Below, in pieces: positions 1 through 9,458 of a stretch of 64,000 bases of DNA (the stretch's first letter is position 1; each line of letters starts with the position of its first letter). The translations under genes and the position numbers were made by a program. This DNA comes from an uncultured Verrucomicrobiota bacterium (GTDB lineage: Bacteria > Verrucomicrobiota > Kiritimatiellia > CAIQIC01 > Lenti-01). The stretch lies in contig CALKWZ010000086.1 in the NCBI GenBank assembly GCA_938003985.1, positions 30,219-94,218 of the forward strand. The letters run 5' to 3'. The notes below the pieces were generated by a model. It did no database searches and was not told the origin of the DNA. It was given only the letters and a program-made list of their open reading frames with translations.

Positions 1-2
1 TG

Positions 3-719
3 GCGCTGCTGGCCGCGATCCTGACGCCGTTCTTCCGCAAAAGCCTCGCCCTGGCCCAGGAAGCCGCCTGCAAATCCAACCTGCGCAACTGGGGCGTCGG
101 CATGCTGGCCTATGCCGCCGACCACAAGGGCTTTCTGCCGCATCCCGACGGCCAGGAGCGGGAGGTCCGGGGCACCGACAAGGGCGAACACGGCTGGATG
201 GACGTGGTGCCGCCCTATCTGGGCTCGCGGCCTTGGCGCGACCATCCCGACGGCCGGAAACCCACCCGCGGCATCTGGCAATGCCCCGCCGCGCGCTTGA
301 TCCCCGGCGCCCACTACAGCTATTCCCCGGAAAGCAAAGGCTACTTCAGCTACGCGATGAATTCCTATCTCGCCCACGATTTCAGTTTTGGTTTGCCGTG
401 GGACGTCGATCCCCAGGCCAGCTTCCTGTTTCTCGGCCGGGCCATGGCCCCCGCCCGCACCATCCTCATGTTCGAACAGACGCTCGATCCCAGCCAAGGC
501 AACAACCAAGCCGGCGGCCTGGGCTCGGCCGGCCGCTACGGCGGCGAAGACGCCCGCGCCCTCACCGAACGCCATGCCCACGTCTTCGGCGGCCTCGGCG
601 GCAACGTGCTCCATCTCGACGGCCACGTGGCTTGGCGCAACGATCTCTGGGACGACAAACTCAAAAACCCGCGCATTCCCGCACGCGGCGACTTGACCTG
701 GTTTCCCTACGTTTATTGA
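3..719 (+). CDS. H-X9-DG pseudopilin-like protein, 5' truncated by window edge
   Basis: The frame is open from the first bases, so the start lies outside the window; 238 residues are visible. The visible beginning (an ILTPFFRKS stretch, then an EAACKSNLRNWGVGMLAYA-like stretch) matches the region just after the N-terminal helix of type II secretion/DUF1559-like pseudopilins of PVC bacteria, where AxxxxCxxNLRQ-like sequence is typical. Near the end GGNVLHLDGHVAW gives the H-X9-DG signature (HVFGGLGGNVLHLDGH). Family members are secreted or surface proteins, abundant as paralogs in Planctomycetes, Verrucomicrobia and Lentisphaerae; their molecular role is largely unknown. The next gene starts 17 bases downstream with its own ribosome-binding site, so the two may be co-transcribed. 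Confidence 0.8.
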   Translation, partial: ALLAAILTPFFRKSLALAQEAACKSNLRNWGVGMLAYAADHKGFLPHPDGQEREVRGTDKGEHGWMDVVPPYLGSRPWRDHPDGRKPTRGIWQCPAARLIPGAHYSYSPESKGYFSYAMNSYLAHDFSFGLPWDVDPQASFLFLGRAMAPARTILMFEQTLDPSQGNNQAGGLGSAGRYGGEDARALTERHAHVFGGLGGNVLHLDGHVAWRNDLWDDKLKNPRIPARGDLTWFPYVY

Positions 720-736
720 AAGCAAGGAGCAGCCCC

Positions 737-2251
737 ATGGACACCGTTTCTTTCCGCCGCCGCGCCATCCGTTGGCCGGCTCGGATCTTTCTCGCCGGCC
801 TGCTGGCCGCCGCGGGCATAGCCCGCGCCGCCGACCTCCGGTTGCCGATCGACGTCGACACCTATCTGGACAGCGCCGGGCCCGCCACCAATTTCGGCGC
901 CGCCACCACCGTCAAGGTGCTCATCGGGAGCAACGGCTCCGCCGGGCGCGGCCTGTTCCGGCTGCCGACCGAAGTCGGCCAGTACCCCACCGGCAAGCTG
1001 GCCAAGGTCGAAGTGTGTTTCTACGTGTTCAGCGACCAAACCGCCGGCCGCGCCATCCGCCTGTACCCCCTGACGCGCCCCTTCGCCGAAGGCACGGGCG
1101 CCATTCCCGCCGACGGCGCCACCTGGAACACGTCCGATGGCGCCAACGCCTGGACCGTGGCCGGCGGCGATTTCGACGTCAACTTCCCCGTCGTCGGCGT
1201 GGCCGGCGGCGACGGATTTTTCCGCTGGGACGTCGCCGCGCTGCTGGCGCAACCTTCCGCCCGCAGCAATCTGCTGGCCCACGGCGCGCTGTTGCAGATC
1301 GAAGAATCCCCGCTCCCGCCCAGCGGCACGCCGCGGGCGCCGTTCACCAGTTCGGAGGGCACCACGGCCTCGCAACGGCCCTACGTCCACGTCGCGTTCG
1401 CCGCCCCCCTGTCGTTTGCCATCGTCGACGACGCCTATCTGGACAGCCGCGCCGCGAACGTCGCGAAAAACTATGGCGCCGCCATCACCGTAAAGACGCT
1501 GGTCAACAGCAGCGACGCGTCCGTCTGCCGCGGGCTGTTCCGGCTGCCGCCGGAAATCGGCCTCTACGACCCCGCCGACGTCGTTTCCGCCAAGGCGTAC
1601 TTCTACGTCTGGCAGGACAACACCGCCGACCGCATCGTCACCCTCTACCCGCTGACGCGGCCCTTCGTCGAAGGCTCCGGGAACGACACCGCTCCCGCCG
1701 ACGGAGCCACCTGGAGCACTTTCGACGGCACCAACGCCTGGACCTCCCCCGGCGGCGATTTCGACACGAATTTCCCCGTCGTCGGCGTCAAGGAAACCAT
1801 CCTCGACGAGGCCCAGCACGACCGCTTCTTCAGTTGGGATCTCGCGCCGCTGCTGGCGAATCCCGCCGCCCGCAGCAACTTGCTGGCCCACGGAGCGCTC
1901 CTGATGATCGACGAAACGCCCGTGCCCGCCACCGGCATGCCCCGGGCTCCGTTCACCAGTTCCGACGATCTGAGCTACGCCCCCGCCTACCGGCCGCGCG
2001 TGGACGTGAAGGTCGCCGTGCGCGCGCCCCAAGTTCCCCAAATCGCCGTCGCCGACGGCAACGTGACCGTCCGGCTTGCCGACTGCACTCCGCTGGTCGC
2101 CTGCCGGATCGAACGGACCCGGGACCTGATGCAAACCAACGGTTGGACGTTCGTGACCAACGTGGTTTCGACCGCCGCGGAAACCAATTGGATGGAGCTC
2201 CTGCCCCCGGACTGGACCAACGCGTTCTATCGCGTCACGGCCGTGCCGTAA
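737..2251 (+). CDS. Secreted protein with two DNRLRE domains
   Basis: 504 residues. The ATG at 737 was chosen because AAGGAG lies 8 bases upstream and because a signal peptide follows directly (RRR basic region, then FLAGLLAAAGIARA, cleavage near residue 32). The mature protein contains two copies of one module, roughly residues 35-220 and 235-440. Each has the YLDS..a.NFGAA.TVK.L opening, a GLFRLP motif, a YPLTRPF.EG.G segment and an ADGATW/NAWT segment, as in DNRLRE (disaggregatase-related) domains. These beta-sandwich domains occur in secreted proteins and proteins acting on polysaccharide. The C-terminal ~70 residues resemble the short TNW/FYRV tails common in verrucomicrobial exoproteins. 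No catalytic domain is visible, so the role is probably structural or carbohydrate-binding (inference). Confidence 0.8.
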   Translation: MDTVSFRRRAIRWPARIFLAGLLAAAGIARAADLRLPIDVDTYLDSAGPATNFGAATTVKVLIGSNGSAGRGLFRLPTEVGQYPTGKLAKVEVCFYVFSDQTAGRAIRLYPLTRPFAEGTGAIPADGATWNTSDGANAWTVAGGDFDVNFPVVGVAGGDGFFRWDVAALLAQPSARSNLLAHGALLQIEESPLPPSGTPRAPFTSSEGTTASQRPYVHVAFAAPLSFAIVDDAYLDSRAANVAKNYGAAITVKTLVNSSDASVCRGLFRLPPEIGLYDPADVVSAKAYFYVWQDNTADRIVTLYPLTRPFVEGSGNDTAPADGATWSTFDGTNAWTSPGGDFDTNFPVVGVKETILDEAQHDRFFSWDLAPLLANPAARSNLLAHGALLMIDETPVPATGMPRAPFTSSDDLSYAPAYRPRVDVKVAVRAPQVPQIAVADGNVTVRLADCTPLVACRIERTRDLMQTNGWTFVTNVVSTAAETNWMELLPPDWTNAFYRVTAVP

Positions 2252-2285
2252 GGTCCTGCGCCCCGCTCTTGCACGGAAAGCTCGC

Positions 2286-2660
2286 CTACGGCTTCAGCAT
2301 CCGGCTCAGGCGCTTCAGTTCGGCGGCGCCGGCAGTCTGGCTCTTCTCATAGATGGCCTGGTAGAGCGCCAGCGCCTTTTTTCCCGCCGGCGACAGCCGC
2401 GAGCCGCCGCCCTGCTTCCCGCCGGTGACCGAGACGACCAGCGGCTGCCGGAAACAGGAATTCATCGCCTCGATCAATTCCCAGGCGCGCTTGTAGCTCA
2501 TTTTCATCTTGCGGGCGGCCTCGCTGATCGAGTGCTCCGCCGCGATCAATTCCAGCAGCCGGGCTTTGCCCGGACCGAGCGTCGCGCAGATGATCCGCAG
2601 GTGCGGCAGGCGCTCCGGCGTGCCGAATCGATCTTTCCGCGTTGGCCTGATCTTGCCCAT
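2286..2660 (-). CDS. ModE-like LysR-type winged-helix DNA-binding protein
   Basis: 124 residues, essentially a single winged helix-turn-helix. The segment LGPGKARLLELIAAEHSISEAARKMKMSYKRAWELIEAMN and the following GGKQGGGSRLSPAGKKAL wing match the N-terminal domain of ModE (molybdate-responsive regulators). There is no C-terminal molybdate-binding (MOP/TOBE) domain, so it is the short single-domain form, which in other bacteria regulates molybdate or other oxyanion genes. AGGAAAC lies just upstream of the start. No molybdate transporter is adjacent; a SLOG-fold protein annotated in databases as putative molybdenum carrier lies about 6 kb away at 8930-9421. The ligand is unknown from sequence. 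Confidence 0.75.
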   Translation of the reverse strand: MGKIRPTRKDRFGTPERLPHLRIICATLGPGKARLLELIAAEHSISEAARKMKMSYKRAWELIEAMNSCFRQPLVVSVTGGKQGGGSRLSPAGKKALALYQAIYEKSQTAGAAELKRLSRMLKP

Positions 2661-2731
2661 GTTTCCTCGCTCCGTATCCGGGAATCGCGCCCACTATCGC
2701 ATCCTGCCGCTTCCCCGCACAATGGAAAACG

Positions 2732-3253
2732 TCAGCCCCCGAATTCCGCGGCGATTTGCGCCGGCAAGGCATCGCGGTTGGCGAAAGTCGCGTCCAGCCG
2801 CCGGGTCACGCGTTCGCGACCGATCGTTTCCAGCCAGCGGTCCAGGGCGCGTTGCTGGATCACCGCCAACACCGGCGCGGAACCGCGGAACAGCCGGGCC
2901 ACCGCATCCGGAAAGCCGGCCGCGTCCAGTTCGATCAGGCCGAGTTCGTCGATGACCACGGGCCGCGCCGCGGGGGCTTCCGCCAGGCTGGCCACCGCGA
3001 GCCGGACGAAATTCGCGCCGTCCAGTTCGTAGGGCACGGCATCCGGCGCCGCCGGTTTCCGCCGCGCCATGGGATGCCGCTCGCCGCTCCAAGTCTCGAA
3101 ATAGAGCCGTTGCGCGCCTCGCTCCGCGCCGTCCCAGTGCGTGAAGAATCCGCCGGGCTGCTCCCATTTGAGAAGCTGCATCGCGGCGCGCACGACGGTG
3201 CTCTTTCCGGAACCGATCCCGCCGCTCAGCACGATTTTCGGAGCTGAGCTCAT
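2732..3253 (-). CDS. THEP1-type nucleoside-triphosphatase
   Basis: 173 residues. A Walker A motif, SGGIGSGKST, lies at residues 10-19, and a Walker B-like VVIDELGLIEL at 99-109 is followed by a QQRALDRW segment, as in the THEP1/NTPase_1 (pfam03266) family of P-loop NTPases that hydrolyse nucleoside triphosphates. Known members run about 170-190 residues, so this looks complete. The ATG at 3251-3253 overlaps the mfd stop codon by 4 bases (ATGA), implying translational coupling to mfd. The cellular role of the family is poorly defined; pairing with mfd may be incidental to the operon. Confidence 0.78.
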   Translation of the reverse strand: MSSAPKIVLSGGIGSGKSTVVRAAMQLLKWEQPGGFFTHWDGAERGAQRLYFETWSGERHPMARRKPAAPDAVPYELDGANFVRLAVASLAEAPAARPVVIDELGLIELDAAGFPDAVARLFRGSAPVLAVIQQRALDRWLETIGRERVTRRLDATFANRDALPAQIAAEFGG

Positions 3254-6200
3254 TTCAGGCTCCCGGCCAGTTGGCGCAGGCGTTTTTCGATTTCGGCCAG
3301 GCGTTCGTCCGCGCCGTGCTTGTGCAGGCGGAGGTGCTTGCCGTTCACCAGGTGGAATTCGTCGCGCCCCTTGCCCAGCAGCAGCCGGTCGCCGTCCGTC
3401 GCCACGCTCTTCAGCCCCAGCCCCGCCGCCAGGATCCGCAGCCGCGCGATCGCCAGGAGCCGCTTCGTCGCCGCCGGCAACGGCCCGAACCGGTCGCGCA
3501 ATTCTTCGGCCAGCGCGTCCACTTCGCGCTCGAACGAAACGCCCGCGATCTTGCGGTACATGCCGATCCGCTGGCTCTCGTCCTCGACGTACGCCCGCGG
3601 AATCACCGCCGCGCTTTCTTCGCGCTCCGGATCGGGCGTCAGGTCCAGGAAGTCGAGGTGCACCGCCACTTCGATGATCGGCCGCTCGGCCTCGCCCTTC
3701 AGCCGCGCCACCGTCCGGTTCAGCAGTTGGCAGTACAGATCGAAGCCCACCGCCGCGATGTGCCCGCTCTGCGCCGCGCCCAGCACGTTGCCCGCGCCGC
3801 GGATCTCCAGGTCGCGCAGCGCCAGCTTGAACCCCGCCCCCAGGCTCGTGTGCCGCTTGATCGCGCTGATGCGCCGCCGCGCCACGTTGAACAGCGCCCC
3901 GTGCCGCGGCAACAGCAGGTAGGCGTAGGCCTGCTGCTTGCTCCGCCCCACCCGCCCCCGCAACTGGTACAGGTCCGCCATCCCGAACCGGTCCGCCCGG
4001 TCGATCAGGATCGTGTTCACGTTGGGGATGTCCACGCCGCTCTCGATGATCGTCGTGCACAGCAGCACGTCGTACTCGCGCCGCACGAACCGGTGCATCA
4101 CGTCGGCCAGCGCCTTCTCCGTCATCCGCCCGTGGCCCACCCCCACCCGGATGCCCGGCAGCAGGCGCTCGAGCCGCTCGCGCATCCACTGGATGGTCTG
4201 GATGCGGTTGTGCAGCACGAACACCTGCCCGCCGCGGTTCACCTCCCGCAGCACCGCCTCCTTCACCAGCTCGTCGCTGTCCTGGGCGATGTAGGTCTCG
4301 ATCGCCAGGCGCTCGCGCGGAGGGGTCTGGATCAAGCTCATGTCCCGAGCCCCCGTCAGGCTCAGGTACAGCGTCCGGGGGATCGGCGTCGCCGACAGCG
4401 TCAGCACGTCCACCATCTCGCGCATGCGCTTGAGATGCTCTTTCGCGGCGACGCCGAAGCGCTGCTCTTCGTCGATGACCACCAGCCCGAGATCGGCGAA
4501 CTTGACGTCGCGCTGCAGCAGGCGGTGAGTGCCGATCAGCACGTCCACCTTCTTCTGCGCCGCCCGCGCCAGCGCCGCCGCCTGCTCGGCTTTCGTCCGG
4601 AACCGGCTCACCATCTCGACCGCCACGGGGAACCGCCCCATGCGCTCCAGGAAGGTCTCGTAGTGCTGCTGCGCCAGCACCGTGGTCGGCACCAGCACCG
4701 CCACCTGCTTGCCGTCCATCACCGCTTTGAACGCCGCCCGCATCGCCACTTCGGTCTTGCCGTAGCCCACGTCGCCGCAAATCAGCCGGTCCATCGGCCG
4801 CTTGGATTCCATGTCGCGCTTCACGTCGGCGATGGCCCGCAACTGGTCGTCGGTCTCGGCGTACGGAAAGGCCTGCTCGAAATCGAACTGCCACGGGTTG
4901 TCCTTCGCGAAGGCGTGTCCGTCGAGCGCCGCCCGCCGCGCCTGGGTCTCCAGCATCTGCGCCGCCAGGTCGCTCGCCGCCCGCTCGGCCGCGATCTTTT
5001 CCTTCAGCCAGCGCTTGCCGCCGATGGCGTGCAGTTGCGGCTTGGCGCGCCCCACCCCGATATAGCGGCTCAGCAGATGGGTCTGGCTCGTCGGCACGTA
5101 CAGCCGCGCGTTCTCGGCGTACTCCACCGCCAGCGCTTCCTGCAGCTGCCCGTCGAACACGATTTCATAGAGTCCCAGGTATTTCCCGATGCCGTGGTCG
5201 ACGTGCACCACCAGCTCGCCCGGCCGCAGATCGGTCCAGTCCGTCAGGCGTTCGCCCGTGACGTCGCGCGCGGCCGAACCGCCCGCCGTCTTGCGGCGCA
5301 CCGGCAAGGCCCGCCGCGTTCCGTAGAAATCCGCCTCGGCCACGGCCATCCATTTTGCGCCCGGCAGCTCGAAGCCCCCGCTGAGCGCGCCCAGCCGCGT
5401 CGCGAATCCCGCCGGCAGCCCGTACGCCACCGCGAACCGCTTGGCCCCCGCCTCCGTGTGGAAGAACAGCTCGATCTTCCAGCTGTCCGCCGCGCGCGCG
5501 GCCAAGACCTCGAACCATTTCCGGCGCTCGCGCTCGAGCGCGTCCGGCGGCACCGCCCGCGCCGACAGCGCCGCGAGGCCTTCGCACGGCCGCGCGCCCA
5601 GATCCCGCGCCCCGTCGCGGCCACCCGCGTCGAGCTGCCCGCCGCCCGCGAATTTCTGCGCAAGCCCCAGCCGCCAATTCGCGAAGTCGCGCTCGGGGGT
5701 GCTCTCCGCCCCGCCGCGCCCCGCCAGCTCCGCGCTCATCGCGTAGTGGTGCAAAATCGCGGCCGGATCGAGCCACAGGAACGACGCGTCCGCCGGAAAA
5801 TATTCCGTCGGCGCGACCGCCGCCCCGTCCGGCGCCTCGTCCGTCGCCGGCGGAATGGACAGTTCCTTGATCGCCTCCCGCGACCGCTGCTCGGCCGGAT
5901 CGAAGCGCCGGAGGCTCTCCAAGGCGTCGCCGAAGAATTCCAGCCGCGCCGGCCAGTCTTCCGTCAGCGGCCACACGTCCAGCAAGCCGCCGCGGCGCGA
6001 CGCCTGTCCCTTCGCCAGCACTTCCACTTCGAATTCGTAGCCCGCCGCCGCCAGCCGCTCGCACAGCGCATCCAGATCGTATTCCTGGCCGACCGCCACG
6101 CGTTCGCTGCCCTGCCGCATCCGGTCCGGCGCCGCCACCGGCTCCAGCAGCGCCTGCACGCAGGTCGCCACAATGCCCCGCCCCTTCCACGCCAGGCAGC

Positions 6201-6546
6201 GCTGCAAGGTCTTCAGCCGCTCGCCGCTCACGTCGGGCGCGGGCTGCCCCGACGCCAGCCGCGACGCCTCCACGTTCAGCGCCGGCAGCTTCGCGACGGA
6301 TTCCCCCGCGCCAAAGGCCTGCAAATCCTGCGCCAGCAATTCCAGCGCCAGCGAGCTTTCCGCCACGACCACCAGCGGTCCCGCCGCCGCGCGCGACGCC
6401 GCCAGCGCCAGCCACGCCCGCGCCGCGTCCTCGACCTCCTGCACCGCCCCCAGCCCGCCCGGCGCCAGCGCTTCCTTCAAATACGCCCGGTCCGCCGGAC
6501 CCGGAGGCGGCACGGAGAATTTCGCCTGTTCCGCGGACTCGCCCAT
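3250..6546 (-). CDS. mfd: Transcription-repair coupling factor Mfd
   Basis: 1098 residues, close to the usual 1050-1150. It is an SF2 translocase that displaces RNA polymerase stalled at lesions and recruits UvrA. The N-terminal UvrB-homology region is followed by the RNA-polymerase-interacting CarD-like domain ([20 protein letters not shown], near residues 440-460). The ATPase core has Walker [10 protein letters not shown] near residue 590, the [13 protein letters not shown] segment, DEEQ in [10 protein letters not shown] and motif VI in the QLRGRVGRS region. The C-terminal TRCF domain is present. The start lies 4 bases after the stop of the upstream hydrolase, and the stop overlaps the THEP1 gene, so the three genes form one transcription unit. 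Confidence 0.97.
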   Translation of the reverse strand: MGESAEQAKFSVPPPGPADRAYLKEALAPGGLGAVQEVEDAARAWLALAASRAAAGPLVVVAESSLALELLAQDLQAFGAGESVAKLPALNVEASRLASGQPAPDVSGERLKTLQRCLAWKGRGIVATCVQALLEPVAAPDRMRQGSERVAVGQEYDLDALCERLAAAGYEFEVEVLAKGQASRRGGLLDVWPLTEDWPARLEFFGDALESLRRFDPAEQRSREAIKELSIPPATDEAPDGAAVAPTEYFPADASFLWLDPAAILHHYAMSAELAGRGGAESTPERDFANWRLGLAQKFAGGGQLDAGGRDGARDLGARPCEGLAALSARAVPPDALERERRKWFEVLAARAADSWKIELFFHTEAGAKRFAVAYGLPAGFATRLGALSGGFELPGAKWMAVAEADFYGTRRALPVRRKTAGGSAARDVTGERLTDWTDLRPGELVVHVDHGIGKYLGLYEIVFDGQLQEALAVEYAENARLYVPTSQTHLLSRYIGVGRAKPQLHAIGGKRWLKEKIAAERAASDLAAQMLETQARRAALDGHAFAKDNPWQFDFEQAFPYAETDDQLRAIADVKRDMESKRPMDRLICGDVGYGKTEVAMRAAFKAVMDGKQVAVLVPTTVLAQQHYETFLERMGRFPVAVEMVSRFRTKAEQAAALARAAQKKVDVLIGTHRLLQRDVKFADLGLVVIDEEQRFGVAAKEHLKRMREMVDVLTLSATPIPRTLYLSLTGARDMSLIQTPPRERLAIETYIAQDSDELVKEAVLREVNRGGQVFVLHNRIQTIQWMRERLERLLPGIRVGVGHGRMTEKALADVMHRFVRREYDVLLCTTIIESGVDIPNVNTILIDRADRFGMADLYQLRGRVGRSKQQAYAYLLLPRHGALFNVARRRISAIKRHTSLGAGFKLALRDLEIRGAGNVLGAAQSGHIAAVGFDLYCQLLNRTVARLKGEAERPIIEVAVHLDFLDLTPDPEREESAAVIPRAYVEDESQRIGMYRKIAGVSFEREVDALAEELRDRFGPLPAATKRLLAIARLRILAAGLGLKSVATDGDRLLLGKGRDEFHLVNGKHLRLHKHGADERLAEIEKRLRQLAGSLK

Positions 6547-6550
6547 GGCC

Positions 6551-8125
6551 TCAGCCCAAATACCGCCCGTCGCGCGCGCCGGTTTCCTTGCCGTCGCGGA
6601 GCGTCGCCGTACCGTTCACCCAGACCGCCGAAATCCCCTCGCAGAACTGGTGCGGCTTTTCGAAGGTCGCCAAATCGCGGAACGTCCGCGGATCAAGCGC
6701 CACGACGTCCGCGAAAGCGCCGACGCGGATCGTGCCGCGGTCTTTCAGGCAGAAATGTTCCGCCGGCAGGCTCGTCATCTTCCGCACCGCTTCGCCGACG
6801 GATACGGTCTTTCCGTCCAGCGCCGCGCGCAGGAACCGCCCGAACGTGCCGTAGGCGCGCGGATGCGGATGATCGTGGCTCAATGGCCCCGTCGGCGACC
6901 GGATCGACGCGTCGGAACCGATCATCACCCACGGTTCGGCGAGGATCTTCCACATGTTATCTTCGCTCATACCGAAGAAGATGCCGCCCGTGAACAGTTC
7001 GTCCGTCGCCATGAAGCGCAGCGCCGCGTCCAGCGGATGCAGCTTCCAGGCCTCCGCCGCCAACGCAAGGGGCTTGCCCGCGAACGGCGCGTTGTCCGGA
7101 TGGCGCGTGCTGCCCACCCACACGTTCTCCCAGTATTTCTCGTCGCGCGCCGCGGCCATCTCCGCGCGGATCTTCGCGCGCTCGGCCGGATCGCGCAGGC
7201 GCGCCAAGATCGTTGCGCGCCCGCCCTGCGCCGCCCAAGTCGGTAAAATGACGTCCAAGTCCGTGCACGACGCCGTATAGGGATAGCGGTCCGAGGCCAC
7301 TTCGATGCCCGCCGCCTGCGCCGCGCGGATTTTTTTCAGCGCCGCGTCGAGCTTGCCCCAGTTCGCCCGGCCCGCCGTCTTCAGGTGCGAAATCTGCAAC
7401 CGCACGCCGCTGGCGCGCGCGACGTCGAGCGCTTCGTCGATGGCCTCCAGCAGCGTGCCGCCTTCGCTGCGCATGTGCGTGGCGTAGATGCCGCCGCGCC
7501 GCGCCACCACCTTGGCCAGCGCCTGGATTTCCTCCGGTTGCGCATGCATCGCCGGCGCATAGACCAGCCCCGTGCTCAGGCCCGCGCCGCCTTCTTCCAG
7601 CGCCGCGTCCAGCAACTTCGCCATGCGCGCGATTTCGTCCTGCGTCGCCGCGCGCGGTTCGATGCCCATCACCGCCGCGCGGATCGCGCGATGCCCGATC
7701 AGCATCGCCGAGTTCACCGCCGGCTTCTGCGCATCCAGCAACGCGCGATACTCCGCCACCGAATGCCAGTCGCCGGGATAGCTCTGCTCCAGCCAGTCCG
7801 ACGGCATCGTGTAGCCCGGTCCCCTTGGCGCGGCGCTCGCGCCGCAGTTGCCCGTGATCTCCGTCGTCACGCCCTGCCGGATCTTCGACGGCGCGCCCGG
7901 CTCGATCAGCAGGTACGCGTCGGAATGCGTGTGCATGTCGATGAAGCCCGGACAAACCAGCAGGTCCGTCGCGTCGAATTCGTTCGCCGCCTGCGCCTGC
8001 GCCAGATCCCCCACCGCCGCGATGCGGTCGCCCGCAAGCCCGACGTCGGCCCGCACGCCCTCTCCGCCAAGCCCGTCCACCACGGTCCCGCCGCGCAAAA
8101 TCCAATCGAACCGGTCCGATTTCAT
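6551..8125 (-). CDS. N-acyl-D-amino-acid deacylase (D-aminoacylase) family amidohydrolase
   Basis: 524 residues from the ATG at 8123-8125 (an upstream in-frame ATG would add a low-complexity Gly/Arg leader, so it is not preferred). The family is a zinc-dependent TIM-barrel amidohydrolase hydrolysing N-acyl-D-amino acids. Visible motifs are the metal-binding DMHTHSDAYLL near residue 65, the TEITGNCGASAAP segment with the family's cysteine, the SHLKTAG histidine motif, the IGSDAS aspartate late in the barrel, and a SHDHPHPRAYGTFGRFLR stretch typical of this family. The N-terminal ILRGGTVVDGLGGEGVRADVGL and C-terminal VGAFADVVALDP beta-sandwich segments are complete. Exact substrate is not predictable. 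Probably the first gene of a unit continuing into mfd. Confidence 0.88.
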   Translation of the reverse strand: MKSDRFDWILRGGTVVDGLGGEGVRADVGLAGDRIAAVGDLAQAQAANEFDATDLLVCPGFIDMHTHSDAYLLIEPGAPSKIRQGVTTEITGNCGASAAPRGPGYTMPSDWLEQSYPGDWHSVAEYRALLDAQKPAVNSAMLIGHRAIRAAVMGIEPRAATQDEIARMAKLLDAALEEGGAGLSTGLVYAPAMHAQPEEIQALAKVVARRGGIYATHMRSEGGTLLEAIDEALDVARASGVRLQISHLKTAGRANWGKLDAALKKIRAAQAAGIEVASDRYPYTASCTDLDVILPTWAAQGGRATILARLRDPAERAKIRAEMAAARDEKYWENVWVGSTRHPDNAPFAGKPLALAAEAWKLHPLDAALRFMATDELFTGGIFFGMSEDNMWKILAEPWVMIGSDASIRSPTGPLSHDHPHPRAYGTFGRFLRAALDGKTVSVGEAVRKMTSLPAEHFCLKDRGTIRVGAFADVVALDPRTFRDLATFEKPHQFCEGISAVWVNGTATLRDGKETGARDGRYLG

Positions 8126-8285
8126 CCCCGGCACGCTACCACGTCCGCCCCCCGCCGTCACGCCCGCGCCCCCGCAAGCGCGGAAACGCAACCCGCAAGC
8201 GGGGAAAAGTATTCAGGCCCGTTTTCAGGCACAACCATCCGCGCATGGGCGGCCGCATGCCGCGGCGCCCCGCACAGGAGAAAAC

Positions 8286-8858
8286 ATGAAAACGAAACGA
8301 ATCGCGATGGCGTTGGCGGGTGTGGTGGGCACGATGGTTCAGGCCGCGCCGCCCCCCGGTCTGCTCGCGCCGGTCGCCGTGGAAGACCTCCCCGCCCGCC
8401 GCGTGGCGTACGTCGAGCAAGTCGGGAATTTCCAGAACAACCCCGGCATCTACGACGTCTTGCTCCAGAAGCTCCTCGACTGGGCGCTGCCCGCCGGGCT
8501 CTGGGATTTCCCCGCCAAAACCCTGATCGCCTGCATCTATCCGGACGATCCCGCCTCCACGCCTTCGGATCAACAGCGCCTTTGGCTCGGCATCACGATC
8601 CCCGCCGACGCCGTGCCGCCGGCCGGCATCCAGGTCCTGACGCTCCCCGCCGGCCTCCATGCCGTCGGCCGGTTCGCGATTCCGTCCGACCAGTTCGGCG
8701 CGGCTTGGGGCCATCTCTACGGCGAATGGATCCCCAAAAGCGGCTACGCCCCCGCCGGCCTCGCCTACGAACTCCAGAAGAACGACTCGTCGGAAGATCC
8801 GGAGCAGAAGCACCTCGTGGATATCTGCATCCCCGTGCAGAAGCTCCCCGCGCCCTGA
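8286..8858 (+). CDS. Secreted GyrI-like/effector-binding-domain protein
   Basis: 190 residues. The ATG at 8286 is preceded by AGGAG with good spacing and starts an apparent signal peptide (MKTKRIAMALAGVVGTMVQA). The rest resembles a GyrI-like small-molecule-binding domain: an AYVEQVGNFQNN.GIYDVLLQKLLDWA opening, a YPDDPASTPSDQQRLWLGITIP middle, the AVGRFAIPSDQFGAAWGHLYGEWIPKSGY segment and a DICIPVQ end strand. This fold usually occurs in the cytoplasm, as GyrI/SbmC or the effector domain of AraC/MerR regulators. A signal-peptide form is unusual, and its ligand is unknown. It stands alone between two minus-strand units and is followed by a palindromic element at 8886-8922. Confidence 0.7.
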   Translation: MKTKRIAMALAGVVGTMVQAAPPPGLLAPVAVEDLPARRVAYVEQVGNFQNNPGIYDVLLQKLLDWALPAGLWDFPAKTLIACIYPDDPASTPSDQQRLWLGITIPADAVPPAGIQVLTLPAGLHAVGRFAIPSDQFGAAWGHLYGEWIPKSGYAPAGLAYELQKNDSSEDPEQKHLVDICIPVQKLPAP

Positions 8859-8885
8859 AATCCGCCTTGGGATTCGGCTGATGCG

Positions 8886-8922
8886 CCCCCACCGCACAAG
8901 GCGGTGGGGCCCGCCCGAGCAT
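8886..8922. repeat. GCAAG-loop palindromic element, intergenic copy
   Basis: A 9-bp perfect stem, CCCCACCGC (8887-8895) and GCGGTGGGG (8901-8909), encloses the loop ACAAG and is followed by CCCGCCCGA. Read on the minus strand it begins GGGCGGGCCCCACC and has a CTTGT loop, the same arrangement as the elements inside purD and at the guaA start. It lies between the convergent GyrI-like gene and the SLOG-fold gene and could act as a terminator there, though no T-tract follows. Confidence 0.7.
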
Positions 8923-8929
8923 CGGTCGC

Positions 8930-9421
8930 CTAGCCCAAACGCGCCAAGACGTCCCGCACCGCGCGCTTCACGATGAAGTGGATGCCCGGCGCCTTGCTCC
9001 GGCGCGAGCCGGCCACGTTCAGCACCGCGCCGTCCGGCAGGCGGCGCCGGATCCAGCGCGCAACGCGCGCGACGATTTCGTCGTGCGGCCGCGTCGCATC
9101 GACCGCCAGCCACGGCTTGCCGTGCTGCTTCGCGAAATCGATCGTCAGCAGCGAACCGCCGTCGGGCTTGCCGTAGGTGAAAATCACGGTGCCGTCGGAA
9201 TCGGCGACGTTCTTCTCCGTGCGCGGCGGATAGTGCCGGCTCCAATGCTGCCGCATCCAGTAGCGCGCGGGCACTTTCCCCTTTTCCGTGCGCCGGCCCT
9301 TCGGAATCCAGCCGCCGTACGGAAACCCCGCCTGCACGCACGCGCTCAGCGCGCCCTGGTCCGCCCCCGTCTGCCCGCCCGATACGATCTTGCGCAGTTT
9401 CACGGCCCCCATGTTCCCCAT
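8930..9421 (-). CDS. YpsA/SLOG-fold protein of the putative molybdenum carrier family
   Basis: 163 residues from the ATG at 9419-9421; a second ATG at 9410-9412 is possible. The N-terminal KIVSGGQTGADQGALSACV glycine-rich loop, the FPYGGWIPKGRRTEKG segment and the RTEKNVADSDGTVIFTYG stretch match pfam12694 (MoCo_carrier), a Rossmann-like SLOG protein that probably binds a nucleotide or nucleotide-derived ligand. The database name molybdenum carrier rests on limited structural evidence. The gene lies downstream of pyrK with a 32-base gap filled by ATCCTGT-type repeats, so it may be the distal gene of the nucleotide cluster; ligand and function are unproven. Confidence 0.75.
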   Translation of the reverse strand: MGNMGAVKLRKIVSGGQTGADQGALSACVQAGFPYGGWIPKGRRTEKGKVPARYWMRQHWSRHYPPRTEKNVADSDGTVIFTYGKPDGGSLLTIDFAKQHGKPWLAVDATRPHDEIVARVARWIRRRLPDGAVLNVAGSRRSKAPGIHFIVKRAVRDVLARLG

Positions 9422-9458
9422 CCTGTCGATTCCTGTAAATCCTGTAATCCTGTCTAGA
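9419..9458. repeat. ATCCTGT-type short repeat cluster
   Basis: Between the SLOG-fold gene and pyrK there are four close copies of a TCCTGT word: CATCCTGTCGA, TTCCTGTAAA, TCCTGTAA, TCCTGTCTAGA. It is the same repeat family that appears as an inverted pair between pyrB and pyrF (12650-12767). Such CAGGATTTACAGGAT-like repeats are widely dispersed in some bacterial genomes. The copy extends into the extreme 5' end of the SLOG gene. Confidence 0.7.

Noticed and set aside
3271..6993. A 1240-residue open frame on the plus strand opposite mfd
   Set aside because: It is an antisense shadow of mfd, rich in Arg/Gln/His/Pro with no family motifs, as expected in GC-rich DNA.
2732..9421. A molybdenum operon linking the ModE-like protein and the SLOG-fold protein
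   Set aside because: They are 6 kb apart with mfd and a deacylase between them, and no molybdate transporter or cofactor gene is present.
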